Positions 26,406 to 35,347 of a DNA stretch of 64,000 bases are shown here, piece by piece. Under the pieces are notes generated by a model. It worked only from the letters and a program-made list of their open reading frames with translations, was not told the origin of the DNA and did not search any database. This DNA is from Hyphomicrobium_A sp963759735 (GTDB lineage Bacteria > Pseudomonadota > Alphaproteobacteria > Rhizobiales > Hyphomicrobiaceae). Every line of letters begins with the position of its first letter. The stretch's first letter is position 1. Made by a program: the position numbers and the translations under genes. The stretch is from NCBI GenBank assembly GCA_963759735.1, contig CAVXAF010000006.1, positions 1 to 64,000 on the forward strand. The letters run 5' to 3'.

Positions 26406-26768
26406 CTACATCTGCGTGACGTAGGCACGACCTTCGATGACGTCGTACTCGCACACCGGCGAAGCGTCCCCGCCGACCGTCAGCACGATGTGCGGGTGTT
26501 TGAAGCGCGCCGGCCAGCGGTCGCTGCTGAGTTGCCAGATGCGCACATCGACGTCGGATCGGCCGATCACCAGATCGACGCTGGCGGGCCTGGTCCACAG
26601 AGGAGTGGCGCCCGGTTCCGGCGTAGGGGCGCTCTGGCAGGCGGCGATGGCGCGATCGCGGTAGGCGGTGAGCAGCGCCTCCTGGGCGCCGTCCTTATAC
26701 AGGCGATCCTGGGCCCAGATTTTCGCCCCCGCCAGGAGGGCGAGCACGACGACAAGGGCTCTCAACAT
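26406..26768 (-). CDS. Small exported protein of unknown function
   Basis: A 120-residue protein beginning MLRALVVVLALLAGAKIWAQ, a signal peptide or membrane anchor. The rest has a DRAIAACQ helix and a compact beta-rich domain (ASVDLVIGRSDVDVRIWQL, FKHPHIVLTVGG, CEYDVIEGRAYVTQM) with two cysteines. No known family is recognised. The start is the ATG at the signal peptide; the longer frame upstream has a proline- and arginine-rich, unconserved-looking leader. Confidence 0.65.
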   Translation of the reverse strand: MLRALVVVLALLAGAKIWAQDRLYKDGAQEALLTAYRDRAIAACQSAPTPEPGATPLWTRPASVDLVIGRSDVDVRIWQLSSDRWPARFKHPHIVLTVGGDASPVCEYDVIEGRAYVTQM

Positions 26769-26966
26769 GGCGGACGCGCTCCACCGGGGAAAGGCGCGGC
26801 GTGTCGGACATGCCGGGACACCGTGCGGGGAAGGGCTGAGTTTCCGCCGGGTTGGTGAAGAAAGCGTTGCCGCGCGTCTCCCCGCCCTTGTCAGAGGGCC
26901 GTCATTGCGGCATGGATCGCGGCCAACATCCAAGCCTTAGCTTGCCTACCCGGGGGAGACGCACCC

Positions 26967-27935
26967 ATGGCAAAAAAGAAAATCCTCATCACCTGGCCCC
27001 TGCCGGACGCCGTCATGGCTCGCGCCCGGGACACCTACGACGTCATCGCGCATGGCGATAACCCCAAGATCACCGTCGACGAGATGCTGGAGACGGCCAA
27101 GTCGGTCGACGCCATCCTGCTGACGCTGAACGAGAAGTGCCCTGCGCCGGTGATCGAGCGGGTACCCGAGAACATCAAGTGCATCTCGACGTTCTCGATC
27201 GGCTTCGACCATATCGACCTGGAAGCCTGCAAGAAGCGCGGCATCAAGGTCGGCAACGCCCCGCATGGCGTCACCGTCGCCACGGCCGAGATCGCCATGC
27301 TGCTGCTGCTCGGCTCGGCGCGTCGCGCCGGCGAAGGCGAGCACATGATCCGCACCCGCTCCTGGCCGGGCTGGCAGCCTCTGCAGCTCGTCGGCCAGCG
27401 CCTCGACAACAAGAAGCTCGGCATCTACGGCTTCGGCAAGATCGGCCAGGCGCTCGCACAGCGCGCGCGCGGCTTCGACATGGAAATCCATTACTACGAC
27501 ATCTACCGGGCCAAGCCCGAGGTGGAAGCGAAGTACAACGCCACCTATCACGACAGCCTCGACAGCCTGCTGAAGATCTCGCAGTTCTTCTCGATCAACG
27601 CGCCGTCGACGCCGGAGACGCGCTACTTCTTCAACAAGGACGTCATCGAGAAGCTCCCCAAGGGTGCCATCGTCGTCAACACGGCGCGCGGCGATCTCGT
27701 CAAGGACGAGGACATGATCGCTGCCTTGAAGTCGGGGCGCCTTGGATATGCCGGGCTCGACGTGTTCGCCGGCGAGCCGAAGATCAACGAGGGCTACTAC
27801 GATCTGCCCAACACGTTCCTCTTCCCGCACCTGGGCAGCGCGGCCATCGAGGCCCGCAACCAGATGGGCTATGAGGCGCTCGACAACATCGACGCGTTCT
27901 TCGCCGGCAAGGATATGCCGTTCAAGCTGGCGTAA
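26967..27935 (+). CDS. hprA: D-glycerate dehydrogenase / hydroxypyruvate reductase
   Basis: A 322-residue D-2-hydroxyacid dehydrogenase. The NAD-binding fold shows GFGKIGQALAQRARGF, and the catalytic set is visible as Arg in NTARGDLV, Glu in DVFAGEPK and His in FPHLGSAA. The N-terminus (KKKILITWPLPDAVMARARD) matches the hydroxypyruvate reductase branch. In the serine cycle it reduces hydroxypyruvate to glycerate, the step after serine-glyoxylate aminotransferase, which lies 3 kb downstream on the same strand (31023-32216). A strong terminator follows. The ATG comes after GGGGGAGACGCACCC. Confidence 0.88.
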   Translation: MAKKKILITWPLPDAVMARARDTYDVIAHGDNPKITVDEMLETAKSVDAILLTLNEKCPAPVIERVPENIKCISTFSIGFDHIDLEACKKRGIKVGNAPHGVTVATAEIAMLLLLGSARRAGEGEHMIRTRSWPGWQPLQLVGQRLDNKKLGIYGFGKIGQALAQRARGFDMEIHYYDIYRAKPEVEAKYNATYHDSLDSLLKISQFFSINAPSTPETRYFFNKDVIEKLPKGAIVVNTARGDLVKDEDMIAALKSGRLGYAGLDVFAGEPKINEGYYDLPNTFLFPHLGSAAIEARNQMGYEALDNIDAFFAGKDMPFKLA

Positions 27936-27961
27936 GCATCGCCTTCTGACGGTTGGCCAAC

Positions 27962-27994
27962 GAGCCCGGTGCTGACGCGCCGGGCTCTTCTTTT
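27962..27994 (+). terminator. Rho-independent terminator after hprA
   Basis: An 8-bp GC-rich stem (GAGCCCGG at 27962-27969, CCGGGCTC at 27980-27987) is followed by TTCTTTT, 26 bp past the hprA stop. Confidence 0.8.
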
Positions 27995-28041
27995 GGCGCT
28001 AGCCGCCCGCGAGGCCCCGGCTACGACCAGGCTGATGGCGC

Positions 28042-28449
28042 TCAGCGCGGCAGCGCGCGGGCCAGCAGCATGCCAATTACCATCGCCGGGACGAACACCA
28101 GCGTGCCGGTGGCCATCAGCGGCAGGGATACGATGGCCGGGCCGGGGCAGAAGCCCGATAGTCCCCAGCCAACGCCGAAGAGCGCCGCGCCGACGACGAG
28201 AGGTCGATCGATCACGGTCGTCGTCGGCAATGAGAACGCATCCGCGAGGATCGGCCGGCCGCGCCCAAACGCAATGCGATAGCCGGCGAACGTCACGGCG
28301 ATGGCGCCCGCCATGACGAAGGCAAGGCTCGGATCCCACGTCCCGAACAGGTCGAGGAAGTTCTGCACCTTGGCCGGGTCGGCCAAGCCCGAGACGATGA
28401 GGCCCAATCCGAAGATGAGGCCGGCGATGGCGCTGATCAGAATGCTCAT
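28042..28449 (-). CDS. YeeE/YedE-family membrane transporter, C-terminal-type half
   Basis: A 135-residue protein with about four hydrophobic helices (MSILISAIAGLIFGLGLIVSG is split here by domain; FVMAGAIAVTFAGYRIAF, GAALFGVGWGLSGFCPGPAI). The conserved cysteine in GLSGFCPGPA is the hallmark of this family, whose characterised members carry thiosulfate or related sulfur species. The gene starts by ATGA overlap on the stop of the upstream half, so the two are made together as a two-part transporter. No rhodanese or sulfur regulator is adjacent. Confidence 0.83.
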   Translation of the reverse strand: MSILISAIAGLIFGLGLIVSGLADPAKVQNFLDLFGTWDPSLAFVMAGAIAVTFAGYRIAFGRGRPILADAFSLPTTTVIDRPLVVGAALFGVGWGLSGFCPGPAIVSLPLMATGTLVFVPAMVIGMLLARALPR

Positions 28450-28893
28450 GGCACTGCCGCTCCATCGATGAGGTGGCGAACCACGAAGACGGTGAGGAAC
28501 GCCGTCGCCATGAAGATAAGCGTCGCCGCGAGGGAGCGTGGCGAAAGGCGGGACAGGCCGCAAACGCCGTGACCACTGGTACAACCGCTTCCGAGAGCTG
28601 TTCCGAAGCCAACCAGAAGCCCGGCGCCGGCGAGAAGCGGCAGATTGTCAGAGACTGTCTGCTGCACGGGGAGACCGCTCACCGTCGTGTAGGCGAGGGG
28701 CGCTGCAACCAATCCGGCGATGAAGGCTGCAGCTGTGGACAGTCCTGGCTGCCCGTACGGCGGCAGCAGTCGGCCGACCATGCCGCTGACACCGGCGATG
28801 CGCCCGGCGAACAACATCAATATCACTGCGGCGACGCCAATCAGCGCGCCGCCGATGAAGCGACTCGATGGGTGTGAACGGCGTTGCCGGCAT
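28446..28893 (-). CDS. YeeE/YedE-family membrane transporter, N-terminal-type half, one apparent frameshift
   Basis: The main frame gives a membrane protein with FIGGALIGVAAVILMLFAGR, IAGVSGMVGRLL and the cysteine motif GSGCTSGHGVCGLSR expected of the first half of a YeeE/YedE transporter. The natural N-terminus (MPATPFTPIES from ATG 28893) is in another frame; one missing base near 28858-28862 would join it to FIGGALIGV, giving the common length of about 148 residues. Without the repair the start would have to be a poorly supported alternative codon. It pairs with the half at 28042-28449 through an ATGA overlap. Confidence 0.75.
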
Positions 28894-29094
28894 GGACCGA
28901 CCTCCAGAACAGATTGCTCTGCCCGGAACAATCGGCGGCATGCAGCAAGGACGCAAGGCCGTCCGTCATGGAGATCGCCGAGGACCGAGGATAGTGTTTC
29001 GGTGCGTGAAGCAAACCGATAAGGTGGTTGCGGGAAGGTGGGGCGAGGCAATGTGCCGTCCGGTGGGGTCGGCGCCACGATAAGGAGCATGATC

Positions 29095-29400
29095 ATGGAT
29101 CCGATCGACCAGCCGGCCCTGACGACAAACCAGCAGCACAAGTCCAGTTTCAGCGACACGGCGGTGTGGATGCGCGGCCTTTACATGCTGTTGCTGATGC
29201 TCGCCTTCGGCGTCGCCCAGACGCTTCTCTGCGTGACCGCGATCGCACAATTTCTATGGCTGCTGTTTTCCGGCGAGCCCAATGGCCAGCTCACCCAGTT
29301 CGGTGCGTCTCTCTCTCGCTGGCTGAGTGAAGCGGCGCGTTTCATCACGTGCGCCAGCGATGTGAAGCCATTCCCGTGGGGCCCTTGGCCGTCGGCCTGA
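29095..29400 (+). CDS. DUF4389-domain membrane protein
   Basis: A 101-residue protein with a cytosolic lead, one clear membrane helix (MLLLMLAFGVAQTLLCVTAIAQFLWLLF, shown only as a region) and the GEPNGQLTQFGASLSRWLSEAARFITC pattern typical of DUF4389, ending in KPFPWGPWP. The function is unknown. ATG 29095 is preferred over ATG 29089, because AAGGAG (29082-29087) would be only 1 bp from the earlier start and 7 bp from this one. It converges with the amidase gene, whose stop is 1 bp away. Confidence 0.8.
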   Translation: MDPIDQPALTTNQQHKSSFSDTAVWMRGLYMLLLMLAFGVAQTLLCVTAIAQFLWLLFSGEPNGQLTQFGASLSRWLSEAARFITCASDVKPFPWGPWPSA

Positions 29401-29401
29401 T

Positions 29402-30739
29402 TCAGCGGGCAACTTCGGAGACGAGCCAGCGAGCGGTGCGCAACAGGCGCGCATCGTCGTGCCGTTGGCCGACTAGCTGCACGCCGACGGGCAGTCCCTT
29501 TATCTCGAGCAGCGGCAGCGAGACGGTCGGCATGCCGAGGTAGGTCCAAAGGCCATCCATGATCGGGCTGCCGGTCGATTCCAGGCCGTGCGGGGCTGGT
29601 CCGAGCGCTGCCGGCGTGAGGATGGCGCTGAACGTCCGCAGTGCGCCAGTGATGGCACGATACGCCGGCTCGCGGCCGGTGATGGCACGCAGGTACTGCT
29701 GCGCATCGACGCCGCGGCCGGCAGCGAGGCGCTGACGCAGGGCGTTGGATAACAGCTCCGGCGCATCATCTAGCAGCGGGCCATAGTAGTGTGCGTTTTC
29801 GGCCAGTTGCACGATGCGCTGCCACTCGATGACGTCGCCCAGCACGGGAAGCTCGATCTCGACCACGCGTTCGCCGAGCTTGCCGGCAAGCTCTTGCAGC
29901 GCCGCACGCATCTCCGGGTCGGCCTCGATCCATGGCGGCGGCTTGACGAATGCCAGACGCGGGGGAATCGGCGGGCGGGCGCGGGCCGCGCCGAGAAGTC
30001 CCGGCCGGCTGCGGCGGAAACTGGTTGCGTCGTTCGGATCGAAAGCAGTCATGCAATCAGTGATGAGCGCGAGATCTTCCACCGAGCGTCCGTAGACGCC
30101 GACGGTATCGAGCGTGTGCGATTGCATGAGCACTCCGCCGCGCGGCACGAGGCCGAGCGTCGGCTTGAAGCCATAGACGCCGCAGAACGAAGCTGGGCGT
30201 ATGATCGAGCCGGCGGTCTGGCTGCCGAGCGCAAGCGGCACCATGCCGGCGGCGACGGCGGCCGCCGACCCCGCCGACGAGCCGCCGGGGGTGTGCGCGA
30301 GATTGTGTGGGTTGCGCGTGCGCGCTGGTGTCAGCAGCGCCAGCTCCGTCGTCACCGTCTTGCCCATAATGACGGCGCCGGCATTGCGCAGAGCGGCGAC
30401 GCATGCCGCGTCGCGTTCGGGCCGACGTCCGGCAAAGATGGGTGAGCCGTTCTCCGTCGGCAGGTCGGCCGTGTCGAAGATGTCCTTGATGCCGACCGGC
30501 ACCCCGTGCAGGGCACCGGGCTCTTCGCCGCGATGCAGGGCCGCGTCGGCGTCGCGCGCCTGGGAGAGCGCGTGCTCAGGGTCGAGATGCTCCCAGGCTT
30601 GCACTTCGGGCTCGTGCTGGGCGATGCGTTCAAGGCACGCGGCGACGACCTCCTCCGCCGACAAGTGGCCATCGCGGATGGCGGCAGCGGCGGCGGCACC
30701 CGTTAGTCCGGACGGATCAGAGGGGCGCGGTTCGCTCAT
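29402..30739 (-). CDS. Amidase-signature family hydrolase
   Basis: A 445-residue amidase. The catalytic triad is visible: Lys in GVPVGIKDIFDT, the cis-Ser in HTPGGSSAGSAAAVAAG, and the nucleophile Ser in GSQTAGSIIRPASFCG. Family members hydrolyse amides or act as GatA in tRNA-dependent amidation. The absence of gatB and gatC nearby and the divergent C-terminal half make a stand-alone amidase more likely. Start MSEPRPSD at 30739 is chosen; an upstream start would add a 30-residue arginine/proline lead. It is divergent from sgaA across 283 bp. Confidence 0.85.
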   Translation of the reverse strand: MSEPRPSDPSGLTGAAAAAAIRDGHLSAEEVVAACLERIAQHEPEVQAWEHLDPEHALSQARDADAALHRGEEPGALHGVPVGIKDIFDTADLPTENGSPIFAGRRPERDAACVAALRNAGAVIMGKTVTTELALLTPARTRNPHNLAHTPGGSSAGSAAAVAAGMVPLALGSQTAGSIIRPASFCGVYGFKPTLGLVPRGGVLMQSHTLDTVGVYGRSVEDLALITDCMTAFDPNDATSFRRSRPGLLGAARARPPIPPRLAFVKPPPWIEADPEMRAALQELAGKLGERVVEIELPVLGDVIEWQRIVQLAENAHYYGPLLDDAPELLSNALRQRLAAGRGVDAQQYLRAITGREPAYRAITGALRTFSAILTPAALGPAPHGLESTGSPIMDGLWTYLGMPTVSLPLLEIKGLPVGVQLVGQRHDDARLLRTARWLVSEVAR

Positions 30740-31022
30740 ACCTTCGGGCAAGCTCTCGGGTTCGGTGAGCCTCGGCGGGAGGCGAAATGCGGCAGGCCGG
30801 CCACACGCTCGCGCCACCCTTATTTCCACACCCTTTAACGGGCGGGCTCAATCTGCTCAATCGTGGTGCAGACGGCTTGACGGGCCTTTGCTTTCCTACC
30901 TATAGCTGCTCCCTTCGCCGACAAAAGAATACCCCTAAGGGGTGGCTCATGCTCGGTTTATACCGGGGATGGCACCTTGAGGGATTGCTGCGAGATGCGC
31001 AGAGCATTGCGAGGGAGCTACC

Positions 31023-32216
31023 ATGGCCAATCATAGCGGCCGACATTTCCTGCAGATCCCCGGACCGACACCGGTGCCGGAGCGGATCCTCAATGCCATG
31101 TCGCGGCAGATGCTGGACCATCGCGGTCCCACCTTCGGTGAGTTCGGCCTCAAACTGTTGGCCGACGTCAAAACGATCTTCAAGACGCAGAACCCGGTCA
31201 TCATCTATCCCTCGTCGGGCACCGGCGCCTGGGAAGCGGGTTTCGTCAACACGCTGTCGCCCGGCGACGCTGTCCTCGTCATCGAGACGGGTCAATTCGC
31301 CGTGCTGTGGCACAAAATGGCCGAGCGCATCGGCCTCAAGCCCGAGGTCATGGCGACCGACTGGCACTCGGGCGGCGACGCCAACGCGCTCGAAGCGCGG
31401 CTCAAGAAGGACAAGGCGCACGACATCAAGGCGGTGTGCGTGGTGCACAACGAGACTTCGACCGGCGCGCGCACGTGGATCGACGACATCCGCAAGGCGA
31501 TGGACGGCGCGCGTCACCCGGCGCTGCTGATGGTGGATGCGGTCTCTTCGCTGGCGGCCATGGACTATCGCCATGACGAGTGGGGCGTCGACGTTGCCGT
31601 GTCGGGCTCGCAGAAGGGCCTGATGCTGCCGCCCGGCTTGTCGTTCACGGCGGTCAGCCCGAAGGCGCTCGCCGCCTGCAAGAAGGCGACGATGCCGCGT
31701 TCCTATTGGAACTGGGACGATATGCTGGCCATCAACGCGGCGGGCACGTTCCCCTATACGCCCGCCATCGGCCAGCTCTATGGTCTGAGCGAGGCGATCG
31801 CCATGCTGCACGAGGAAGGGCTCGACAACGTCTTCGCGCGCCACGAGCGTCTCGCCGAGACAACGCGTCGGGCTGTGCGCGGCTGGGGTCTCGAGACGTG
31901 GTGCCGCGATGCCAGGTCGCATTCGCCGGCAGTGACCGCCGTCGCCATGCCCGAGACGCACAACGCCGACGCCTTCCGCAAGCTGGTGCTGGAGAACTTC
32001 AACATGTCTCTGGGCACCGGCCTCAACAAGCTGGCCGGCAAGGCGTTCCGCATCGGTCATCTCGGCTACACCAACGAACTCACCATCATGGGTGCGCTGG
32101 CCGGCGTCGAGATGGGGCTGGAACTCGCCGGCGTACCGCATGAAAAGGGCGGCGTGCTCGCGGCGATGACGTATCTGTCGGAGACAGTGCGGCCCGCGAC
32201 CGCCAAGGCGGCCTGA
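31023..32216 (+). CDS. sgaA: Serine-glyoxylate aminotransferase
   Basis: A 397-residue class V aminotransferase. The start (HSGRHFLQIPGPTPVPERIL), VSGSQKGLMLPPGLSF with the PLP lysine in SQKG, and the WNWDDML segment match the serine-glyoxylate branch. It converts serine and glyoxylate to hydroxypyruvate and glycine, feeding hydroxypyruvate to the hprA product encoded 3 kb upstream. The two enzymes are consecutive serine-cycle steps, common in methylotrophs and in photorespiratory salvage. The ATG follows GAGGGAGCTACC. Between the two genes lie unrelated minus-strand genes. Confidence 0.9.
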   Translation: MANHSGRHFLQIPGPTPVPERILNAMSRQMLDHRGPTFGEFGLKLLADVKTIFKTQNPVIIYPSSGTGAWEAGFVNTLSPGDAVLVIETGQFAVLWHKMAERIGLKPEVMATDWHSGGDANALEARLKKDKAHDIKAVCVVHNETSTGARTWIDDIRKAMDGARHPALLMVDAVSSLAAMDYRHDEWGVDVAVSGSQKGLMLPPGLSFTAVSPKALAACKKATMPRSYWNWDDMLAINAAGTFPYTPAIGQLYGLSEAIAMLHEEGLDNVFARHERLAETTRRAVRGWGLETWCRDARSHSPAVTAVAMPETHNADAFRKLVLENFNMSLGTGLNKLAGKAFRIGHLGYTNELTIMGALAGVEMGLELAGVPHEKGGVLAAMTYLSETVRPATAKAA

Positions 32217-32232
32217 TCGCGGGCGCTTTTCG

Positions 32233-32556
32233 TCAGTCGAAGATAAAGAACGATTTGCCGGCGGTCGTCTTGACGCTCGATACGCTCGACCTCGGCACGT
32301 GCGAGGGGCCGGAGTAGCCGGCCGCAGCCAGCTCGACCTTACACTTCTGGCCGAGTTGCGAGTATTTGGACACGACGCAGCTCTTCACCTTGGCATATGT
32401 CGGCGATGCTCCGATGCAGCCGATGCGGCGGACATCGCTTTCGCAGGCCGCGCGCAAGGCCGGCGTAACCTCCGGCGGCAATTTCACTTCTTCGGCAAAT
32501 GCTGCCGCGCTTGCCGAGATCGACGCGCACGCGACGAGAACATGAAGTCTCTGCAT
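32233..32556 (-). CDS. Small exported cysteine-containing protein
   Basis: A 107-residue protein with a signal peptide (LHVLVACASISASAAAFA). The mature part carries several cysteines (ACESDVRRIGCIG, SCVVSKY, QKCKVEL) spaced as two likely disulfides in a helical bundle, and ends AGKSFFIFD. The pattern resembles cysteine-rich-repeat exported proteins found in many Hyphomicrobiales, but the function is unknown. It converges with sgaA, 16 bp from its stop. Confidence 0.75.
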   Translation of the reverse strand: MQRLHVLVACASISASAAAFAEEVKLPPEVTPALRAACESDVRRIGCIGASPTYAKVKSCVVSKYSQLGQKCKVELAAAGYSGPSHVPRSSVSSVKTTAGKSFFIFD

Positions 32557-32699
32557 AACTTCCCCTCAAGTCAGTGACCTTCGGCCAATGAACAGGCCGA
32601 TGCAGCAGAAGTTTGTCACTGACGCGCGTGCGACAGCGGACCACACGGAAAAGTGGCACGTGGCAAGAACCCATTCCAGGGCAATCGCGCGTGATCTGT

Positions 32700-33206
32700 T
32701 CAGCCGCCGCGCGGGGCTGAACTTTGGACGCGCGCACGCTGCAGCGCCTCGGCGATGCGGGCGCTGTGCAGATCGTCTTTATGGATGACGTCGATGGCGC
32801 CGTCGGTGATGGTCCGAATGCGCAGCGCCGGTGTCACGGTGTTGCTGACAGCGATGATCGGTCCGGCAAAGCCGGCGCGGCGCAGCACCCCAATGGCGGA
32901 GGGAGCATCGGCTTGTGAACCGAGATCGCCGAGAAAGGCCAACTCCGGCTTCGTCTCACCGAGGCGAGCTAGGGCATCGGCCAGAGAGGATGCCCAGACG
33001 ATCGGCACTTGGTAGCCGAAAAGTACGCGCAGCGTCGCCCGCAGTCGTTCGGCATCGACGGCCGCCGTTTCGATGACGAGGATGGCGGTCGGTCTACCCG
33101 CTCGGCTGATGAGTGCAGCGGCCTGTGGCTCCCCCGCCGGTTCCCGCGGCGTAGGGATGGAAACATCGTGGCGATGGGAGTTGGGCGTTTGCCTGCCGTT
33201 GATCAT
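32700..33206 (-). CDS. Degenerate response-regulator receiver-like protein
   Basis: A 168-residue protein with a disordered lead of about 40 residues and a receiver-like fold (TAILVIETAAVDAERLRATL, ELAFLGDLGSQ, GPIIAVSNTVT, IDVIHKDDL). The switch threonine and the lysine are recognisable, but the acidic pocket and phospho-accepting Asp are not in their usual spacing, so phosphorylation is doubtful. No output domain and no histidine kinase are adjacent. ATG 33206 is chosen; ATG 33230 is possible. Whether it is a pseudo-receiver is inference. Confidence 0.6.
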   Translation of the reverse strand: MINGRQTPNSHRHDVSIPTPREPAGEPQAAALISRAGRPTAILVIETAAVDAERLRATLRVLFGYQVPIVWASSLADALARLGETKPELAFLGDLGSQADAPSAIGVLRRAGFAGPIIAVSNTVTPALRIRTITDGAIDVIHKDDLHSARIAEALQRARVQSSAPRGG

Positions 33207-33294
33207 CAATTGTCCCCGGGTCCGCCGCATCAGGCATGAGGACCGTAGGAGTCGATTCGACGGCGGCAGAGCAAACGTTACGGCAGGTCGTGGG

Positions 33295-34350
33295 TTAAGC
33301 CGTGGCCTCGCCTTTGCCGGTGGCGCGCTGAAATGCAGCGTAGCTGTCGCTGATGCGCCGCGCCTTGGCGTCTGCTCCGGCGGTGTGGGCGACAACTGCG
33401 TCGGCGACGCGCCGAATGGCGTGCTCCAGTTCACCGGCGATCGGCCAGATGCGCTCTGCAGGCACGGCGGGTTGCAGGAGAAGCCGGTGCGCCTCTTCCT
33501 CTGCCAGTGACAACCGGTATTCGTTGGCAGCGGCGGCGGCGAACATGTCCTGGTCGGCGGCGCTCAGGTCGTCCCACAGCGAACGGGCAATGCCGAGCGC
33601 CAGAGCCGTGCCGCGACGATTTATGCTGGTGCCGGCGACGTAGGGCGCGATGCGCGGCAGGCCCAGTGCATAGCTGACGATGGCGCCGCCGCATTCGGCT
33701 GCTAGCACCTCGCCGCGCTGCATGGCTGCGGGGAGTTGGGCAGGCGGTAGCGACACGGGGTCGAGGCCGAGACCACGGGCCACATCACGCGCCAGGCCAT
33801 GCACATCGGCCTTGCGGCCGGTAAGAGCGCTCATCGTTTCGACGCGCTCGGTGGCCATCAGATAGCTGTGCGCGCCGCTGTGTGCAGCGAGCATCGGCTT
33901 GATGCCGAGGTCGCCCGCGAGATCATCCCATAGCGCTTGGCCGCCGCCGACGCTCACCCAAGTCTGCAATTGCTGTGCAGCCAAGCCACGTTCACCGGGG
34001 AGCCCGGCGAAGTAGGCGAGCGCGCGGTGGGCGTCGATGGCTGGGGCCATGTTGCCGAAATAGAGATCGGCTTTGCCGGTCCGGACGGCCTCGAGGCCAT
34101 CGGCGATGCCGAAGTCGGCCACGACGCGGGTGCGCCCATGGCTCATGGTTGCGATGGATTGGCCGAGGCGACGCGCCCAGTCGGCGGGGCCGGCGACGCC
34201 GTCGTTCCACGGCATGGCAAGACGCAGCTCGCGCAATCCCTTGGCAACGGCAGGTGCGGCAGGGGCGCCCTCGGCAGTCGCTGGCGTCGCGGCGACCGCG
34301 GTCGCCGCGGCGGCTGCACCCGTCGACCTCAGAAATTCGCGCCGGTCCAT
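33295..34350 (-). CDS. TRAP-type transporter substrate-binding protein (DctP family)
   Basis: A 351-residue protein with a twin-arginine-type start (MDRREFLRSTGAAAAATAV). The mature part matches the DctP family: AMPWNDGVAGPADWARRL, ADGLEAVRTGKADLYFG, a YFAGLPGERGLA segment, a LQTWVSVGGGQALWDDLAG core and the SLWDDLSAADQDMF helix near the end. Such proteins deliver substrates to TRAP membrane subunits. No DctQ or DctM gene lies nearby, so it is an orphan in this window. The ligand cannot be named. Confidence 0.82.
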   Translation of the reverse strand: MDRREFLRSTGAAAAATAVAATPATAEGAPAAPAVAKGLRELRLAMPWNDGVAGPADWARRLGQSIATMSHGRTRVVADFGIADGLEAVRTGKADLYFGNMAPAIDAHRALAYFAGLPGERGLAAQQLQTWVSVGGGQALWDDLAGDLGIKPMLAAHSGAHSYLMATERVETMSALTGRKADVHGLARDVARGLGLDPVSLPPAQLPAAMQRGEVLAAECGGAIVSYALGLPRIAPYVAGTSINRRGTALALGIARSLWDDLSAADQDMFAAAAANEYRLSLAEEEAHRLLLQPAVPAERIWPIAGELEHAIRRVADAVVAHTAGADAKARRISDSYAAFQRATGKGEATA

Positions 34351-34465
34351 TGCGTGGTCCCTTCAAGCCTTGCGCGCATCAAACCCGATCGGTGCCGCGT
34401 TGACAACCGGGCCAGTTGCCAATGCTGGCTGCTCGCGCACGCCAAACGCATGCTCCGTCAGTACG

Positions 34466-35161
34466 TTATGACTTGGCGCATTCGATGCCGACGGTCTTGC
34501 CGCCGAGGCTCACCGAGCCGCCATCGCCCATCGTCCCCGACCCGGTTGCAGCTTGCGCGTCCTGGCCGAGGGCATTGGAGAAGGCGTCATTGAGGTTTTG
34601 CGTGTCCGTATCTTCAGGCGGCTCGTGAATGGCCGGCTTGCAGCCTGCCGGCGCGTCGGCACCGAGCTTGATGCCGTCAGCCTCGGCAAACTCGAAAGCG
34701 ATGAAGTAGCTGGAATCGAACACCGCGAAGGTGAAGCCCTTCGCATCGGCCGGGACCGGGGCTTCGAGCGGGAGCGTGAAGAACAGCGTGAGGATGCCCT
34801 TGTCGGTGTAGTCCAGCCAGTAGTCGACCGGCGGCTTGAACGTCAGCGCCTTGTCGCCGAGCTTGGCGACGGTGAAGTAGGCGAACTCCTTCAGGCCGTC
34901 GATGTTGACCTGCGCAAGCTCCTTGAGCTCCTCGCGGTCGTATTTGCCGTCGCCATTCTTATCGAGGCCCTCGATCGCCGTCTGCGTGTAGATCTCATCG
35001 AACGTCCACGCCTGCTGCAGACCAGTGATGGCGCCTTTATCGTAGAGGACCGTCTCCTTCATCGTGACCCAGACATGCGGGTGAGCGACGGCCACCGGCG
35101 CTGCGGCGATCCAACCGGCGAAGAGGGCCGTGATTGACAGGGTCCATGTCGAGGCGCGCAA
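34466..35161 (-). CDS. DUF1007-family exported protein with an EF-hand-like insert
   Basis: A 231-residue protein with a signal peptide (LFAGWIAAAPVAVA) and the HPHVWV motif at the mature N-terminus, typical of DUF1007. An EF-hand-like loop (DKNGDGKYDREEL) sits near residue 70, suggesting metal binding. Two Cys near the C-terminus (GCKP, IECAKS) could be linked. Family genes often neighbour metal transporters. Here it is divergent from a ZnuA-like zinc-binding protein, and the two could share a control region of about 160 bp. Confidence 0.83.
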   Translation of the reverse strand: MRASTWTLSITALFAGWIAAAPVAVAHPHVWVTMKETVLYDKGAITGLQQAWTFDEIYTQTAIEGLDKNGDGKYDREELKELAQVNIDGLKEFAYFTVAKLGDKALTFKPPVDYWLDYTDKGILTLFFTLPLEAPVPADAKGFTFAVFDSSYFIAFEFAEADGIKLGADAPAGCKPAIHEPPEDTDTQNLNDAFSNALGQDAQAATGSGTMGDGGSVSLGGKTVGIECAKS

Positions 35162-35347
35162 TTCGCTTCTCTCCTCAGGCGTTACGGGGCGATGCTACGT
35201 TATGCCGGCGCAGATGGCGAAAAGTGGATGCAGCAGGAACGTGGCGGTTGCGTGGTTGGCGCCGCTGCACTAGCTTGCCGGCGGATATTATCACATACGA
35301 CCTTGACCGGATCTATAGCATGGCAAGACGCCGCTGGGCGCTGGGAC

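Noticed and set aside
35162..35347. A Zur box for the ZnuA-like gene, around the AT-rich stretch near 35283-35297
   Set aside because: The stretch is not a convincing dyad and does not match the Zur consensus I know for alphaproteobacteria.
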